Positions 17,265 to 27,785 are shown, numbered from the stretch's first letter. The stretch: DNA of 64,000 bases from an uncultured Acidobacteriota bacterium (GCA_902826605.1 CADEFM010000008.1:1-64000); one strand, 5' to 3'. The notes: generated by a model not told the origin, from the letters alone. Made by a program: numbers and translations.

Positions 17265-18780
17265 TGGCCACCTCCGGCGATACGCCGCTGGGCGAAGGGA
17301 CACCCGCCGTGGCGCTGCGATTCACTTCCTGCAGAATGCTGGCGTTGCGCGCGCTGATGGCCGGCAGGAACGTCTGCGTGTAGATTCCCATCCACAGCAT
17401 CAGGATCAACAGGGGCACAACCGCGATCCACTCGCGCTTGCTGAGATCCGGCATATGATGCGCAAGGGATTCGCTCGCGCGGCCGTAAAACGCTCTCTGA
17501 TAAAGCCACAGCATGTAACACGCCGAAAGGATCACACCGACAGCGGCTGCGGCAGCCGAGGCCATGCTGACCTGCGCGGCGCCCTGCAGCACCAGGTATT
17601 CACCGACAAAATTGTTCAGCATTGGAAGGCCGATGGAGGCCAGAGTGGTGATCAAGAATACGATAGCGAGATGCGGGGCAGGCGTCGCGACGCCGCCATA
17701 CGCGGCGATTTCGAGTGAATGCCGCCGCTCATACATGAAGCCGACCAGCATGAAGAGCGCGCCCGTCGAGATGCCGTGATTGAGCATCTGATACACCGCT
17801 CCGTCGAGTCCGGCTTGCGTGAAGGAGAATATCCCGAGCACCACGAAGCCCAAGTGGCTCACCGACGAATAGGCCACTAGCTTCTTCATATTCGGCTGCA
17901 CCATGGCGACCAGCGCTCCGTAGATGATGCCGACGATGGCGAGTCCGACGATCCAGCCAGCCGCGCGGTGGGCCGCGCCAGGGAAGAGCGGCAGACAGAA
18001 ACGCACCAGGCCGTAAGTTCCCATCTTGAGCATGACGCTGGCCAGCATGATGGATCCGGCGGTGGGAGCCTCGACGTGCGCGTCCGGCAGCCACGTATGC
18101 AGCGGGAAGAGCGGAACCTTGATGGCGAAGGACAAGAAAAACGCGAGGAACAGCAGCATCTCGGCTTGCGCGCTCAAGACGATCCTGCCACTGCGCAGCT
18201 GATTCAAGATGTCCACGTAATCGAACGTGCCGGCCTGCGTGTAAAGAAAGATAATGGCTGCCAGCATTAGCACCGAGCCAGCCATTGTGTATAGGAAGAA
18301 CTTAACCGCGGCGTAAATTCGGCGATCGTGGCCCCAGATGCCGATCAGGAAATACATCGGCACCAGAGATACTTCCCAAAACACGTAGAACAGGAACAGG
18401 TCGAGCGACACAAACACCCCGATGACGCCGAATTCCAGCAGCAGCAGGAACGCGTAGAACAATTGCACTCGCTGTTCAATGTATTTCCACGACACCAGAA
18501 TCGCGATGGGCGTGAGCAGCGTTGAAAGAATCACCAGCCACAACCCGAGGCCGTCGAGGCCGATATGGTAGTGAATCTCCGGTGTATTGATCCACGGGGT
18601 GTTCCCCTCAAAACCATAAGCATCCGGAGCGGCGGTTACCGTTCCGATCAAGCCCAGGGAAAGCACGAAAATCACCAGGGAAATGCCCAGCGCGGCGGAG
18701 CGCGACACGCCCGCCGGCAGAATCAGCAATGCCAAAAAACCCAGCAGAGGGAGAAACAGGACGACGTCGAGAAGGCTCAC
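17254..18780 (-). CDS. nuoM: NADH-quinone oxidoreductase subunit M
   Basis: A 508-residue antiporter-like membrane subunit of complex I. Family marks include the broken-helix and charged residues in FLSFAIKVPLFPLHTWLPDAHVEAPTAGS, NMKKLVAYSSVSHLGFV, and LPMLNNFVGEYLVL. I chose GTG 18780, which is preceded by GGAGGTGTTCT and overlaps the nuoL stop as GTGA. The longer frame up to 18840 adds residues that do not look like a membrane protein. It overlaps nuoN by 11 bp. Confidence 0.95.
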   Translation of the reverse strand: MSLLDVVLFLPLLGFLALLILPAGVSRSAALGISLVIFVLSLGLIGTVTAAPDAYGFEGNTPWINTPEIHYHIGLDGLGLWLVILSTLLTPIAILVSWKYIEQRVQLFYAFLLLLEFGVIGVFVSLDLFLFYVFWEVSLVPMYFLIGIWGHDRRIYAAVKFFLYTMAGSVLMLAAIIFLYTQAGTFDYVDILNQLRSGRIVLSAQAEMLLFLAFFLSFAIKVPLFPLHTWLPDAHVEAPTAGSIMLASVMLKMGTYGLVRFCLPLFPGAAHRAAGWIVGLAIVGIIYGALVAMVQPNMKKLVAYSSVSHLGFVVLGIFSFTQAGLDGAVYQMLNHGISTGALFMLVGFMYERRHSLEIAAYGGVATPAPHLAIVFLITTLASIGLPMLNNFVGEYLVLQGAAQVSMASAAAAAVGVILSACYMLWLYQRAFYGRASESLAHHMPDLSKREWIAVVPLLILMLWMGIYTQTFLPAISARNASILQEVNRSATAGVPSPSGVSPEVANAR

Positions 18781-20693
18781 AGAACACCTCCCCGGAAGCC
18801 GATATAGGCGACGATCGCGATGGAGCCGAGCACAACCCACGCGGCGTAACTTCGTATGGAACCGGATTGCATTCGTCTCAAGACGGCGCCCACGCCACGG
18901 GCCGTGGTTCCCACTCCATTCACCAGGCCGTCAATGCCGCGGGCGTCCACAACGCGCCATAGCAGCGCCCGGGAACCCTCGATAGTGGGGGTGATCACGG
19001 CCGAATCATAAAGCTCATCGACAAAATACTTGTTGTAGATCAAGCGGTAGGGGCCGCGAAACGTACTGGCAATCGAGTCGGGCAAACCTGGCGAGACCAC
19101 ATAAAACAGGTACGCGAGCGCCAAGCCACCCAGACCAAACGCTGTCGCCACATATTCCAGCCAATGTTCCGGCTCGCCCTCATGCAGAGGGAAGATCGGC
19201 TCCAGGAACGCCGGGATCGGAAAGAAGCGGTGTCCCGCCAGGCTAAGCACTGCTAGGACTACCAGGGGAATCCACATACTGGCTGGCGATTCGTGAGGCG
19301 TGCCGTGGCCGTGCGCGTGATCGTCGTGACCATGACCGTGTGCTTTCGCCGCGGGCTTGCCGCGATATTCCCCGAAGAAGGTCATACAGAACGCACGGCC
19401 CACGTAAAACGCCGTCATGCCGGCGGTGACCACGCCCACCCAATACATCCACGGCGCGTGCTCGTAGGCGGCTTCAAGAATCAAATCTTTGCTAGCCGCG
19501 CCGGAGAGACCTGGGAATCCGGCGATCGCCAGCGTAGCTGCGGCTAGCGTGTACATCGTAATGGGCGTGTATTTGCGCAACCCGCCCATGAATCGCATGT
19601 CCTGTTCGCCGGAGCACGCATGAATCACGCTGCCCGCGCCGAGGAACAGCAACGCTTTGAAGAACGCGTGCGTCATCACATGAAAAATGCCGGCGGAGAA
19701 CGCACCGACGCCCAAACCGACGAACATGTAGCCGAGTTGCGAAACGGTGGAATACGCGTAAACCTTCTTGATATCGGTTTGGGCCAGTCCGATGGTTGCG
19801 GCGAAAAATGCAGTCGCCAATCCGACGATGGCGACGATATCGAGAGCGTGCGCGGAGTGCAGGAAAATGGGAGCGCTGCGCGCCACCATATAGACGCCCG
19901 CGGTGACCATGGTGGCGGCGTGGATGAGCGCGCTCACCGGAGTGGGACCGGCCATCGCGTCCGGCAGCCACACGTACAAGGGAATCTGCGCGGACTTGCC
20001 GGTAGCCCCCACCAGCAGCAATAGCGATATGGCCGTCATCCAACCTGCCGCCGATTCCACCGGCATCGCGTTCACCTTTTCGAACACGGCGGTGAAGTCG
20101 AGCGTTCCGAAGTGGATCACCACCAGGAATACGGCCAACGAAAAGCCAAAGTCACCAATGCGGTTCACGATGAACGCCTTATTGGCGGCATCGGTTGCGA
20201 ATTTCTCCAGGAAGTAAAAGCCGATCAGCAGATAGCTGCACAGGCCCACGCCTTCCCAGCCAATGAAGAGCAGCAGGAAATTCGCGCCCAGCACCAGCAC
20301 CAGCATGAAGAACATGAACAGATTCAAATACGCGAAGAAGCGGTAATAACCACCTTCATGCGCCATGTAGCCGGTCGCGTAAACGTGAATCAGGAAACCG
20401 ATTCCAGTGACGATCATCAACATCACCGCGGTCAGGCGGTCCACCGCGAAATCCACACTGATGTTCAGCATGCCGGACTGGATCCAGGTGAAGTAATGTT
20501 CCTTGTACGCTTCCTCCAGACCGCCGCTGAATACGCCTAACGCGTTCAACGATTTCAGGACCCACAAAAAGGACAACAGCACGGAGCCGCACGCGATGAC
20601 GTTCACTACCGGCTTCGACAAACGGCGGCCAAGGAGGCCGTTAAGCAGGAAGCCCACAAGCGGCAGTACGGGGATGAGCCAAAGTTGAAGCAT
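18777..20693 (-). CDS. nuoL: NADH-quinone oxidoreductase subunit L
   Basis: A 638-residue subunit and the distal antiporter-like subunit of complex I, with about 16 helices and the long C-terminal lateral helix. Seen: GWEGVGLCSYLLIGFYF, KSAQIPLYVWLPDAMAGPTP, DIKKVYAYSTVSQLGYM, and a His-rich loop near 455-470 (HGHGHDDHAHGHG) before the lateral helix region. That His-rich loop is not a conserved catalytic feature and may bind metal. The start shares a base with the nuoK stop. Confidence 0.96.
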   Translation of the reverse strand: MLQLWLIPVLPLVGFLLNGLLGRRLSKPVVNVIACGSVLLSFLWVLKSLNALGVFSGGLEEAYKEHYFTWIQSGMLNISVDFAVDRLTAVMLMIVTGIGFLIHVYATGYMAHEGGYYRFFAYLNLFMFFMLVLVLGANFLLLFIGWEGVGLCSYLLIGFYFLEKFATDAANKAFIVNRIGDFGFSLAVFLVVIHFGTLDFTAVFEKVNAMPVESAAGWMTAISLLLLVGATGKSAQIPLYVWLPDAMAGPTPVSALIHAATMVTAGVYMVARSAPIFLHSAHALDIVAIVGLATAFFAATIGLAQTDIKKVYAYSTVSQLGYMFVGLGVGAFSAGIFHVMTHAFFKALLFLGAGSVIHACSGEQDMRFMGGLRKYTPITMYTLAAATLAIAGFPGLSGAASKDLILEAAYEHAPWMYWVGVVTAGMTAFYVGRAFCMTFFGEYRGKPAAKAHGHGHDDHAHGHGTPHESPASMWIPLVVLAVLSLAGHRFFPIPAFLEPIFPLHEGEPEHWLEYVATAFGLGGLALAYLFYVVSPGLPDSIASTFRGPYRLIYNKYFVDELYDSAVITPTIEGSRALLWRVVDARGIDGLVNGVGTTARGVGAVLRRMQSGSIRSYAAWVVLGSIAIVAYIGFRGGVL

Positions 20694-21013
20694 CAGTTTT
20701 TCAGGGAATCCAGTTCGTCGATCTCGAGCGTCTGCCGGTTCTTGAACACCGTCAGGATAATGGCCAGGCCGACGGCGGCTTCCGCGGCCGCCACCACCAT
20801 GACGAAGAAGCTAAAAATGTGTCCGTCCACCTGCTGCAGCTTGTAGGAAAACGTGATGAACGTCAGGTTCACCGCATTGAGCATTAGCTCAATCGACATG
20901 AACACGGTAATGATGTTGCGGCGAAAGAGAAACCCCGCCACGCCCAGTACGAACAGGAACGCGCTCAGCGTCAGATACCAGGACAGCGGCACGGCGGCCG
21001 GCAGAGCGGGCAT
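20693..21013 (-). CDS. nuoK: NADH-quinone oxidoreductase subunit K
   Basis: A 106-residue, three-helix membrane subunit of complex I. The conserved glutamate-bearing helices are visible: [13 protein letters not shown] and [13 protein letters not shown], carrying the two buried Glu residues of the proton path. Length is normal. The ATG at 21013 overlaps the nuoJ stop by one base. Confidence 0.95.
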   Translation of the reverse strand: MPALPAAVPLSWYLTLSAFLFVLGVAGFLFRRNIITVFMSIELMLNAVNLTFITFSYKLQQVDGHIFSFFVMVVAAAEAAVGLAIILTVFKNRQTLEIDELDSLKN

Positions 21014-21513
21014 TAATCGATCTCCTTTCGCGCAAGCACGATGGCGCCTAGAATCGCGATCAGGATAAGCACACTGGTCACTTCAAATGGCAGCAGGTAC
21101 GTAGTGAACAGAGCGCGCCCCACGTCGAGCGGAGTGCCTTTGGTGAACTCACCAAATATGACGTTGTCCCCGGCGGGAGAAATCTCTTGGACCAGCAATG
21201 CCACGGTTCCGAACAGCACCAGCAAAAGCGGCACACCCGCGTACTGTGCCCATGGGCGGCGGCGCGTAGTGCGCTCAACGCCAGCATTGAGCAACATGAT
21301 GACGAACACGAAAAGCACCATGATGGCGCCTGCGTAGACCACCAGTTGCGCGGCGGCGATGAACTCCCCTCCCAGCAACAGATAAAGGGCGGCGAGCGCG
21401 GCCATGACGCCCACCAGCGATAGCGCACTCGAAATGGCATGCTTCTGGATCACCAGGTTGATCCCGCACACCGCGGCAATCGCCGCGAAAATCATGAAGA
21501 GAAGCGCGTCCAT
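21013..21513 (-). CDS. nuoJ: NADH-quinone oxidoreductase subunit J
   Basis: A 166-residue, five-helix membrane subunit of complex I. The conserved third helix region reads [22 protein letters not shown], including the pi-bulge segment. I chose ATG 21513 (MDALLFMIF); the longer frame to 21564 runs into nuoH. It starts 1 bp after the nuoH stop, so there is no room for nuoI, which normally sits here. Confidence 0.95.
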   Translation of the reverse strand: MDALLFMIFAAIAAVCGINLVIQKHAISSALSLVGVMAALAALYLLLGGEFIAAAQLVVYAGAIMVLFVFVIMLLNAGVERTTRRRPWAQYAGVPLLLVLFGTVALLVQEISPAGDNVIFGEFTKGTPLDVGRALFTTYLLPFEVTSVLILIAILGAIVLARKEID

Positions 21514-21514
21514 A

Positions 21515-22705
21515 TTAAGTAAGGGCCACCCACAAACCAACCAGGAACAGATTAATGATGGCAATGGGGAACAGGAACGTCCAGGCGAACCGCATTAGTT
21601 GATCGTAACGGAAGCGCGGCAGCGTGCCGCGCACCCAGATGTACACGAAGAGAATGACGATTACTTTGGCGGAGAACCAAAAAATGGGTAGCAGCGCCGT
21701 GGCGAGGATCGGCACCATGAATATCCCTGCAATACCCAGAGCTACAACGCCGACCACTGGCAGCGTGAACTTATCGAGCCTTCGTGACGGATTCGCCGCA
21801 TGCATGAAGCAGATGGCCGCAGCGCCCACGAAAATCAGACTGGGAATGAATCGCGAACCATATTCCGCCGGGAAAATGGGATGCCAGCCACCCAGGAAGA
21901 GCAGCGTGGCCACACAGCATACCGTGATCATGTTGCAGTATTCCGCCATGAAGAACGCCGCGAATTTCATGCTGCCGTATTCGGTGTGGAATCCCGCCAC
22001 CAACTCATTCTCAGCTTCCGGCAAGTCGAACGGGATGCGGTTGGTCTCGGCAAAAGCCGCGATCATGAAAATGATGAAGGCCACGATCAGGAATGGAAAC
22101 GGCCCTTGAAAAATGGTCCAGCGCGGAATGAATCCCAGGATAAAGCCGTCCTGGGAATTCACCAACTGCCGGAAACTGAGGGTATTCAGCACCAGCAGGG
22201 GCGTGGCGATCGCCATGGCCATCGGAAGCTCATAGCTGATCATTTGCGCCGAACTACGCAGGCCGCCGAGGAGCGCGTACTTATTGTTGGACGCCCATCC
22301 GGAGAGCGCCACTCCATATACGCCCATGCCGGTGATGCCGAGGATGAACAATACGCCAATGTTCAGATCCGCCAATTCCATATTGGTGTGGATCGGCCCG
22401 ATGGTGATATCCGTCCCGAAGGGAATCACCGCGATGGGAATCAGCGCGAACATCACGGCAAGAAACGGCGCAAGAAGATAGAAGACCTTGTTGACGTGCG
22501 AAGGAATCATGTCTTCCTTCGTGATCAGCTTCACCACATCGGCCAGCGGCTGCAGCAATCCGTGCGGACCCACGCGGCGCGGGCCGACCCGCAATTGAAT
22601 ATGCGCGAGAACTTTACGTTCGAGCCACTGCACGTACGCCAGGGCCGTCAAGAGGATGAAGGCCACCAAAGCTGCTTTGATCACGGTCAGCAGAAGAAAA
22701 TTCAT
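21515..22705 (-). CDS. nuoH: NADH-quinone oxidoreductase subunit H
   Basis: A 396-residue, eight-helix subunit of complex I that forms the quinone-binding chamber with NuoB and NuoD. Seen: WLERKVLAHIQLRVGPRRVGPHG and the loop AFAETNRIPFDLPEAENELVAGFHTEY with its conserved acidic residues. It is somewhat longer than the typical 320-350 residues, with inserts in the periplasmic loops around residues 90-180. It lies between nuoG (6 bp gap) and nuoJ (1 bp gap). Confidence 0.96.
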   Translation of the reverse strand: MNFLLLTVIKAALVAFILLTALAYVQWLERKVLAHIQLRVGPRRVGPHGLLQPLADVVKLITKEDMIPSHVNKVFYLLAPFLAVMFALIPIAVIPFGTDITIGPIHTNMELADLNIGVLFILGITGMGVYGVALSGWASNNKYALLGGLRSSAQMISYELPMAMAIATPLLVLNTLSFRQLVNSQDGFILGFIPRWTIFQGPFPFLIVAFIIFMIAAFAETNRIPFDLPEAENELVAGFHTEYGSMKFAAFFMAEYCNMITVCCVATLLFLGGWHPIFPAEYGSRFIPSLIFVGAAAICFMHAANPSRRLDKFTLPVVGVVALGIAGIFMVPILATALLPIFWFSAKVIVILFVYIWVRGTLPRFRYDQLMRFAWTFLFPIAIINLFLVGLWVALT

Positions 22706-22711
22706 CGGCCG

Positions 22712-24769
22712 CTACTTCCCCTCTCCGCCATAGAGTTTGCCGGGGGATTCCATGACCGCATTGAGGACGTTTGAATACTTCGATAGCGAACCGGACGTGA
22801 ACAGCGTGTCGTTCGCGGAGGCAATTGAGCCCGGCAGCGCTGCCACGCGCCCGTTAAGCGGCATGGTCGGCGCTGCTCCCCCCGTGGCAACGATGGGCAG
22901 CGGCACATTGTAGCCGTGCACGGTCTTGCGGATTTCCTCGAAGACTTTGTCGGGAAGCCAGATTCCCAGGTTGAGGCCCATTTCCTTCGCCAGCAAGCCG
23001 AAGATCTCCAGATCCGTCTTGGTCCCCATTACCTTCGCGGCCGCTTTCAACTTCTGTACTTCGCCGCAAACGTTGGTTACGGTTCCGCTCTTCTCATACG
23101 CCGACGCGGCAGGCAGCACGATGTCGGCTTGCTGCGCAGTCTCCGACAGAAAGAGATCCTGTACCACCACAAACGCCTTTTTCGAAGCGAGCGCTGCATT
23201 CTTTAAAGGATTCGCGCCCACCACCCACAACACATCCAGATCCGCCGCCGCCAACACTTGCTCGCGTGAAAGGCCGCCATCGCGCGGCAGCACGCCCATG
23301 TCAAAAGCGCCGCGTGAATTGGAATAATCCACCAGGCAGACGTACTTTACGGGAATACCCAGCGAATCTCCGAAAGCCACCAGCTTCCGTAAAGCGTCGC
23401 CTTGGATGGCGTCGCCGAATACGATGACCAGATTCACTTCAGCCTTCAGCTTGTCACGCTGAGATTCGACACCCGCCAGTTCCCCGCCCTTTTGCACACG
23501 CACGCTGGCGATGGCCTGATTGTCTTCGCGTACGGGGCCGGACGTCACGGCGTATACGTGCGCGTTGTGATGCCGGAAGTTGGCGCGGATCTGGAAGGAA
23601 AGGAACGGATGCTGCTGTGCCAGGTCGGAGCCGACCACCAGCACGGCCTTGACGTTGTACAGGTCGCCGGAAGAAGCCAGAGAGTCCGGCTTTCCCGAAA
23701 GCGCATCGAAGAACGTCGCGAGATCACCCGTGCGGTGATGGTCGATGTTCTTGGTTCCCAATCCTTCGCGCGCGAATTTGGCCAGGAAGAAGTTCTCTTC
23801 GTTCGTCGTATGGTTCGAACCGACCACTCCAAATTTGCCGCCGGCCAACACCGTTTCTCCGAATTTGTTGGCGATCAGACTAATGGCCTTCGACCAGGAG
23901 ATGGGTTCATGGCCCTTCGCGGTCTTGAGCATCGGAGATTGCAGGCGCTCGGGATGCTCCACGAAATCGAACGCATAGCGGCCCTTGACGCACAGGAATT
24001 CGTTATTGATACCGCTGCGGTCGCGGTTGTTGCCGCGCACAATTTTGTCTACGCGCACGCCCAGTGTGGTCTTGCAGCCGTCGGCGCAGTGTGTGCAAAT
24101 GGTCCCAACGTGGTCCATTTCCCACGGCCTGGTCTGATAGCGGTAACTGCCGCTGGTTAACGCACCCACCGGACAAATATCGATGCATGCACCGCATTCG
24201 TCGCATTCCAGATGATCCCCTTGATTCGGCACGATTTCCGAAATCACGCCGCGATTGCCAATGCCGAGCGCTCCTACACCCATGCCCTCATTGCATGCGC
24301 GCACACAGCGGTAACACAGAATGCAGCGTGGTGCATCGAAGAACACAACGGGGGACCACTGCTTTTCGTCGACGTGGTGCTTGCGTTCGACGAAACGGCT
24401 TTCGCCCGCTCCATAACGGAACACCATGTCCTGTAATTCGCACTCGCCACCCTTGTCGCAGACCGGGCAATCCAGAGGATGGTTGGTCAGCAGGAATTCG
24501 AGCGTGCCTTTGCGGGCTTTCTTCACCACGTCGGATTCGGTGTGCACCACCATGCCTTCGGCCACGGGCGTCGTGCAGCCCACCTGAAGCTTCGGCGTCT
24601 TTTCAATCTCCACCAGGCACATGCGGCAGGCAGCCTGCAGAGTGTAGTCTTCGTGATAACAGAACGCCGGAACCTCAATGCCGTTCTGGCGAGCCACCTC
24701 AATGAGCAGCGCGCCCTTCTCGGCCTGGATTTCCCGTCCGTTGATGTTGAGCTTTACGAGTTCGGCCAT
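22712..24769 (-). CDS. nuoG: NADH-quinone oxidoreductase subunit G
   Basis: A 685-residue iron-sulphur subunit of the complex I peripheral arm. The [2Fe-2S] N1b site is in AFCYHEDYTLQAACRMC plus a later Cys. The His/Cys-ligated N5 site is HPLDCPVCDKGGEC. The two ferredoxin-like motifs are CILCYRCVRAC and CDECGACIDICP. The distal N7 site (CTHCADGC ... LCVKGR) is also kept, which many lineages have lost. A molybdopterin-oxidoreductase-like domain follows without Mo ligands, shorter than in E. coli. It starts directly after the nuoF stop. Confidence 0.95.
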   Translation of the reverse strand: MAELVKLNINGREIQAEKGALLIEVARQNGIEVPAFCYHEDYTLQAACRMCLVEIEKTPKLQVGCTTPVAEGMVVHTESDVVKKARKGTLEFLLTNHPLDCPVCDKGGECELQDMVFRYGAGESRFVERKHHVDEKQWSPVVFFDAPRCILCYRCVRACNEGMGVGALGIGNRGVISEIVPNQGDHLECDECGACIDICPVGALTSGSYRYQTRPWEMDHVGTICTHCADGCKTTLGVRVDKIVRGNNRDRSGINNEFLCVKGRYAFDFVEHPERLQSPMLKTAKGHEPISWSKAISLIANKFGETVLAGGKFGVVGSNHTTNEENFFLAKFAREGLGTKNIDHHRTGDLATFFDALSGKPDSLASSGDLYNVKAVLVVGSDLAQQHPFLSFQIRANFRHHNAHVYAVTSGPVREDNQAIASVRVQKGGELAGVESQRDKLKAEVNLVIVFGDAIQGDALRKLVAFGDSLGIPVKYVCLVDYSNSRGAFDMGVLPRDGGLSREQVLAAADLDVLWVVGANPLKNAALASKKAFVVVQDLFLSETAQQADIVLPAASAYEKSGTVTNVCGEVQKLKAAAKVMGTKTDLEIFGLLAKEMGLNLGIWLPDKVFEEIRKTVHGYNVPLPIVATGGAAPTMPLNGRVAALPGSIASANDTLFTSGSLSKYSNVLNAVMESPGKLYGGEGK

Positions 24770-26062
24770 TTATACCGCCACCGTTTCCCGCGCCAAATAA
24801 CGTTCAAAGTCTTCCGTGAATTTCTCGACAATCGAAATCGTAGGCATCGCCGCCGCGTCGCCCAGCGCGCAGAACGTGCGGCCCAGCATGTTTTTCGAAA
24901 GCTCGCCCAGCAGGGAAATATCCTCGCGGCGGCCATGCCCTTCATAAAAGCGTTGCAAAATCTTGCGCAGCCAGGTAGTGCCTTCGCGGCATGGAATGCA
25001 CCAGCCGCAGCTTTCGTGCTGATAGAAGCGCATGATGCGGAGCGCGAATCTCACCATGTCGGTGGTTTCATCCAGCACCACCATGCCGCCGGAACCGAGC
25101 ATGCTGCCGATCTTGGCGAGTGTGTCATAATCCATCGGAATGTCGCATTCGCTCGCGGTCAAAATCGGACACGACGAGCCGCCCGGCACCACCGCTTTCA
25201 GTTTGCGGCCGCCGGGGATACCACCGGCAACTTCGTCGATGGCCTTCATCATGGGGAAGCCCAGGGGTAATTCATACACACCCGGCTTGTTCACGTGGCC
25301 GGAGATGCATACCAATCGAGTTCCCCCGTTTTTCGGCGTGCCCAGCGCCGCGAAAGCCGCGCCGCCATCGCGAATGATGGGCGGAATCGCGCTGAAGGTT
25401 TCCACATTGTTCAGCAACGTCGGCAAGCCCCACGCGCCTGCCACCGCGGGAAACGGAGGTTTCATACGCGGAATCCCGCGCTTTCCCTCCAGGGAATCGA
25501 GCAGCGCGGTTTCTTCGCCGCACTCATACGCGCCCGCCCCGCTGTGGGTATATAGATCGAACTTCCAGCCGGTGCCCGCGACGTTGTTTCCCAGGTATCC
25601 CTTGCTGTACGCCTCGGCGATCGCGCGGTCCATTTTTTCAATCAGGTATCGGTATTCGCCGCGAATGTAGACGTAGCCAACATGCGCATCCACCGCCAGA
25701 CCCGCGATCAGAATGCCCTCGATCATCTGGTGCGGATCGTATTCGATCAGCAGCCGGTCCTTGCAGGTGCCCGGCTCGGATTCATCGGCATTCACCACGA
25801 TCACGCGCGGCTTGGGCGAGGTGCGCGGCACGAAGCTCCATTTGAGCCCGGTGGGAAAACCCGCGCCGCCGCGGCCCCGCAGCGCCGACGCTTTTACCTC
25901 GTCGATGATCGCTTCGGGCGTCATTTCCTTGGCTTTGAGGAAGGCCTTGAAGCCATCGTTCTTCAGATAGACGTCCAGCGTTTCCGACCCTTCCAAGGCG
26001 AAGCGCTTGCTCAGGACCATGGTTTCAAGCGGGCTCGGTTGGTTGAAGAGTTGTTTCGCCAT
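24770..26062 (-). CDS. nuoF: NADH-quinone oxidoreductase subunit F (NADH-binding)
   Basis: A 430-residue flavoprotein subunit that binds NADH and FMN and holds the N3 [4Fe-4S] cluster. Seen: LRGRGGAGFPTGLKW near 60-74 for NADH/FMN binding, GAGAYECGEETALLDSLEG near 175-195, and the cluster motif ESCGWCIPCREGT near 350-362 with a later Cys (RTFCALGD). Length is normal. It starts one base before the nuoE stop ends and is followed directly by nuoG. Confidence 0.97.
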   Translation of the reverse strand: MAKQLFNQPSPLETMVLSKRFALEGSETLDVYLKNDGFKAFLKAKEMTPEAIIDEVKASALRGRGGAGFPTGLKWSFVPRTSPKPRVIVVNADESEPGTCKDRLLIEYDPHQMIEGILIAGLAVDAHVGYVYIRGEYRYLIEKMDRAIAEAYSKGYLGNNVAGTGWKFDLYTHSGAGAYECGEETALLDSLEGKRGIPRMKPPFPAVAGAWGLPTLLNNVETFSAIPPIIRDGGAAFAALGTPKNGGTRLVCISGHVNKPGVYELPLGFPMMKAIDEVAGGIPGGRKLKAVVPGGSSCPILTASECDIPMDYDTLAKIGSMLGSGGMVVLDETTDMVRFALRIMRFYQHESCGWCIPCREGTTWLRKILQRFYEGHGRREDISLLGELSKNMLGRTFCALGDAAAMPTISIVEKFTEDFERYLARETVAV

Positions 26063-26544
26063 TACTGAGCCCTCTTCAGCGAATCAATCAGCTGATTCAA
26101 CTTTTCCGGAGTCACAAAGTGATGGAAGTCGTAGTTGATTTCCACGGCAGGGGCCCACGAACAGGCGCCCATGCACTCCACTTCCTCGAGCGAGAATTGG
26201 CCATCCGCGGTCACCTGTTTGTGTCCGATGCCCAACTTCTTTTTCGCGCTTTCGTAAAGCTCTTCGCCGCCCACCAGCAGACAACTGATGTTGGTGCACA
26301 CCTGCACGTGGTATTTCCCCATCGGTTTGCGGTGCAGCATGGAATAGTAGCCGACCACTTCATCCACCTGCAGCGGAGTCACTTTACAGCGGCGCGCCAC
26401 CTCTTCAATCAACTCCCGATTCACGGAACCCACTTCGTCCTGCGCATAAATCAGCATCGGCACCACAGCCGAGCGCGTGCGGCCTTCCGGATACTGTTGC
26501 AGCATCTTCGCGAATATTTCTTCGAGTTGCGGAGAAAAAGTCAT
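26062..26544 (-). CDS. nuoE: NADH-quinone oxidoreductase subunit E
   Basis: A 160-residue thioredoxin-like subunit with the [2Fe-2S] N1a cluster. The ligands are in VCTNISC and, about 35 residues later, ECMGAC. The helical N-terminal part (TRSAVVPMLIYAQDEVG) is typical. It works with NuoF and NuoG as the NADH dehydrogenase module. Start and stop each share one base with a neighbour. Confidence 0.96.
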   Translation of the reverse strand: MTFSPQLEEIFAKMLQQYPEGRTRSAVVPMLIYAQDEVGSVNRELIEEVARRCKVTPLQVDEVVGYYSMLHRKPMGKYHVQVCTNISCLLVGGEELYESAKKKLGIGHKQVTADGQFSLEEVECMGACSWAPAVEINYDFHHFVTPEKLNQLIDSLKRAQ

Positions 26545-27782
26545 TACCGGTCCGTGTCTCCCAGTACGAAATCCATACTGCCGAGCGCGGCGATGGAATC
26601 CGCGATCAGCGTATTGCGCAGCATGACGGGCAAAGCCTGCAGGTTGCCGAAGCTCGGCGTGCGCATATGCAGGCGGTACGGCTTGGACGTTCCATCGCTG
26701 ACGATGTAATACGCGATTTCACCGCGCGGCGATTCCACGGCCTGATATACCTCGCCGGCCGGAACGCGCGGGCCTTCCGTGACGATCTTAAAGTGATAGA
26801 TGAGCGACTCCATTTGCGTCTTCATCTTCTCGCGGTCCGGCAAAACCACGTGCGGCGCGTCCGCCACATAAGGCCCTCCCGGCATACCTTCCATGGCCTG
26901 GGTAATGATGCGCGCGCTCTGGCGCATTTCTTCCATGCGCACGCGATACCGCGCGTACACGTCGTTTTCCGTGCGTGTCGGAACCGTGAAATCGAACTTT
27001 TGGTAGCACGAATACGGCTCTGTTTTGCGCACGTCCAGGGCAATGCCCGCGCCCCGCAGCATCGGCCCGGTGACGCCCAGATCCAGCATGTCTTCGATGG
27101 AAATATGCCCCACGCCCTGCGTACGGATCTTCCAGATCGGGTTGTTATCCAGCAGGTTTTCGTATTCATCCACTTTGCTGGGGAACTGGCGGATGAAACC
27201 GCCCACGGCCTTCTCCCAGCCGCGCGGAGCATCCAGCGCGACGCCGCCCACGCGAATGTAGCTGGTCATCATGCGCTGCCCGGAGAACATTTCCTTCAGC
27301 CGCAGGATGTCCTCACGCTCGCGGAAGCAATAAAAGAACATGCTCATCGCGCCGATGTCCAACGCATGCGTACCCAGCCAGACCAGGTGGCTGTTCAGAC
27401 GGTCGATCTCCGCCATCAGCACGCGCAACCACTGAGCACGCTCCGGAATTTCAATCTGCAGCAGCTTTTCGACGGTCAGCGCGTAGACCAGATTATTGCC
27501 GATGTTCGAAAGATAATCGACGCGATCCGTCAGGGTAGTGGTCTGATGCCAGTTGGTGAACTCACACTGTTTTTCGATACCCGTATGCAGGAAGCCGATA
27601 TCCGGAGTCGCCTCCGTGATGGTCTCGCCTTCCAACTCAATAACGATACGCAGCACGCCGTGGGTCGAGGGATGCTGCGGGCCCATGTTCAGCGTCATGC
27701 GCCGCGGCGAAGACGGCGACGCAGGCGCTTCTTGCAAGGCCTGGATGGTAGCGACGGGATCTTCAAAAGGCTGATATTTCAT
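26544..27782 (-). CDS. nuoD: NADH-quinone oxidoreductase subunit D
   Basis: A 412-residue 49-kDa-type subunit that forms the quinone site. The signature MGPQHPSTHGVLR is at about 32-44, with the quinone-near His and a conserved Tyr in the expected places, plus IGFLHTGIEKQCE and the C-terminal DFVLGDTDR end. NuoC and NuoD are separate genes here, not fused. The contact partner NuoB is not encoded in this operon. Confidence 0.96.
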   Translation of the reverse strand: MKYQPFEDPVATIQALQEAPASPSSPRRMTLNMGPQHPSTHGVLRIVIELEGETITEATPDIGFLHTGIEKQCEFTNWHQTTTLTDRVDYLSNIGNNLVYALTVEKLLQIEIPERAQWLRVLMAEIDRLNSHLVWLGTHALDIGAMSMFFYCFREREDILRLKEMFSGQRMMTSYIRVGGVALDAPRGWEKAVGGFIRQFPSKVDEYENLLDNNPIWKIRTQGVGHISIEDMLDLGVTGPMLRGAGIALDVRKTEPYSCYQKFDFTVPTRTENDVYARYRVRMEEMRQSARIITQAMEGMPGGPYVADAPHVVLPDREKMKTQMESLIYHFKIVTEGPRVPAGEVYQAVESPRGEIAYYIVSDGTSKPYRLHMRTPSFGNLQALPVMLRNTLIADSIAALGSMDFVLGDTDR

Positions 27783-27785
27783 GGC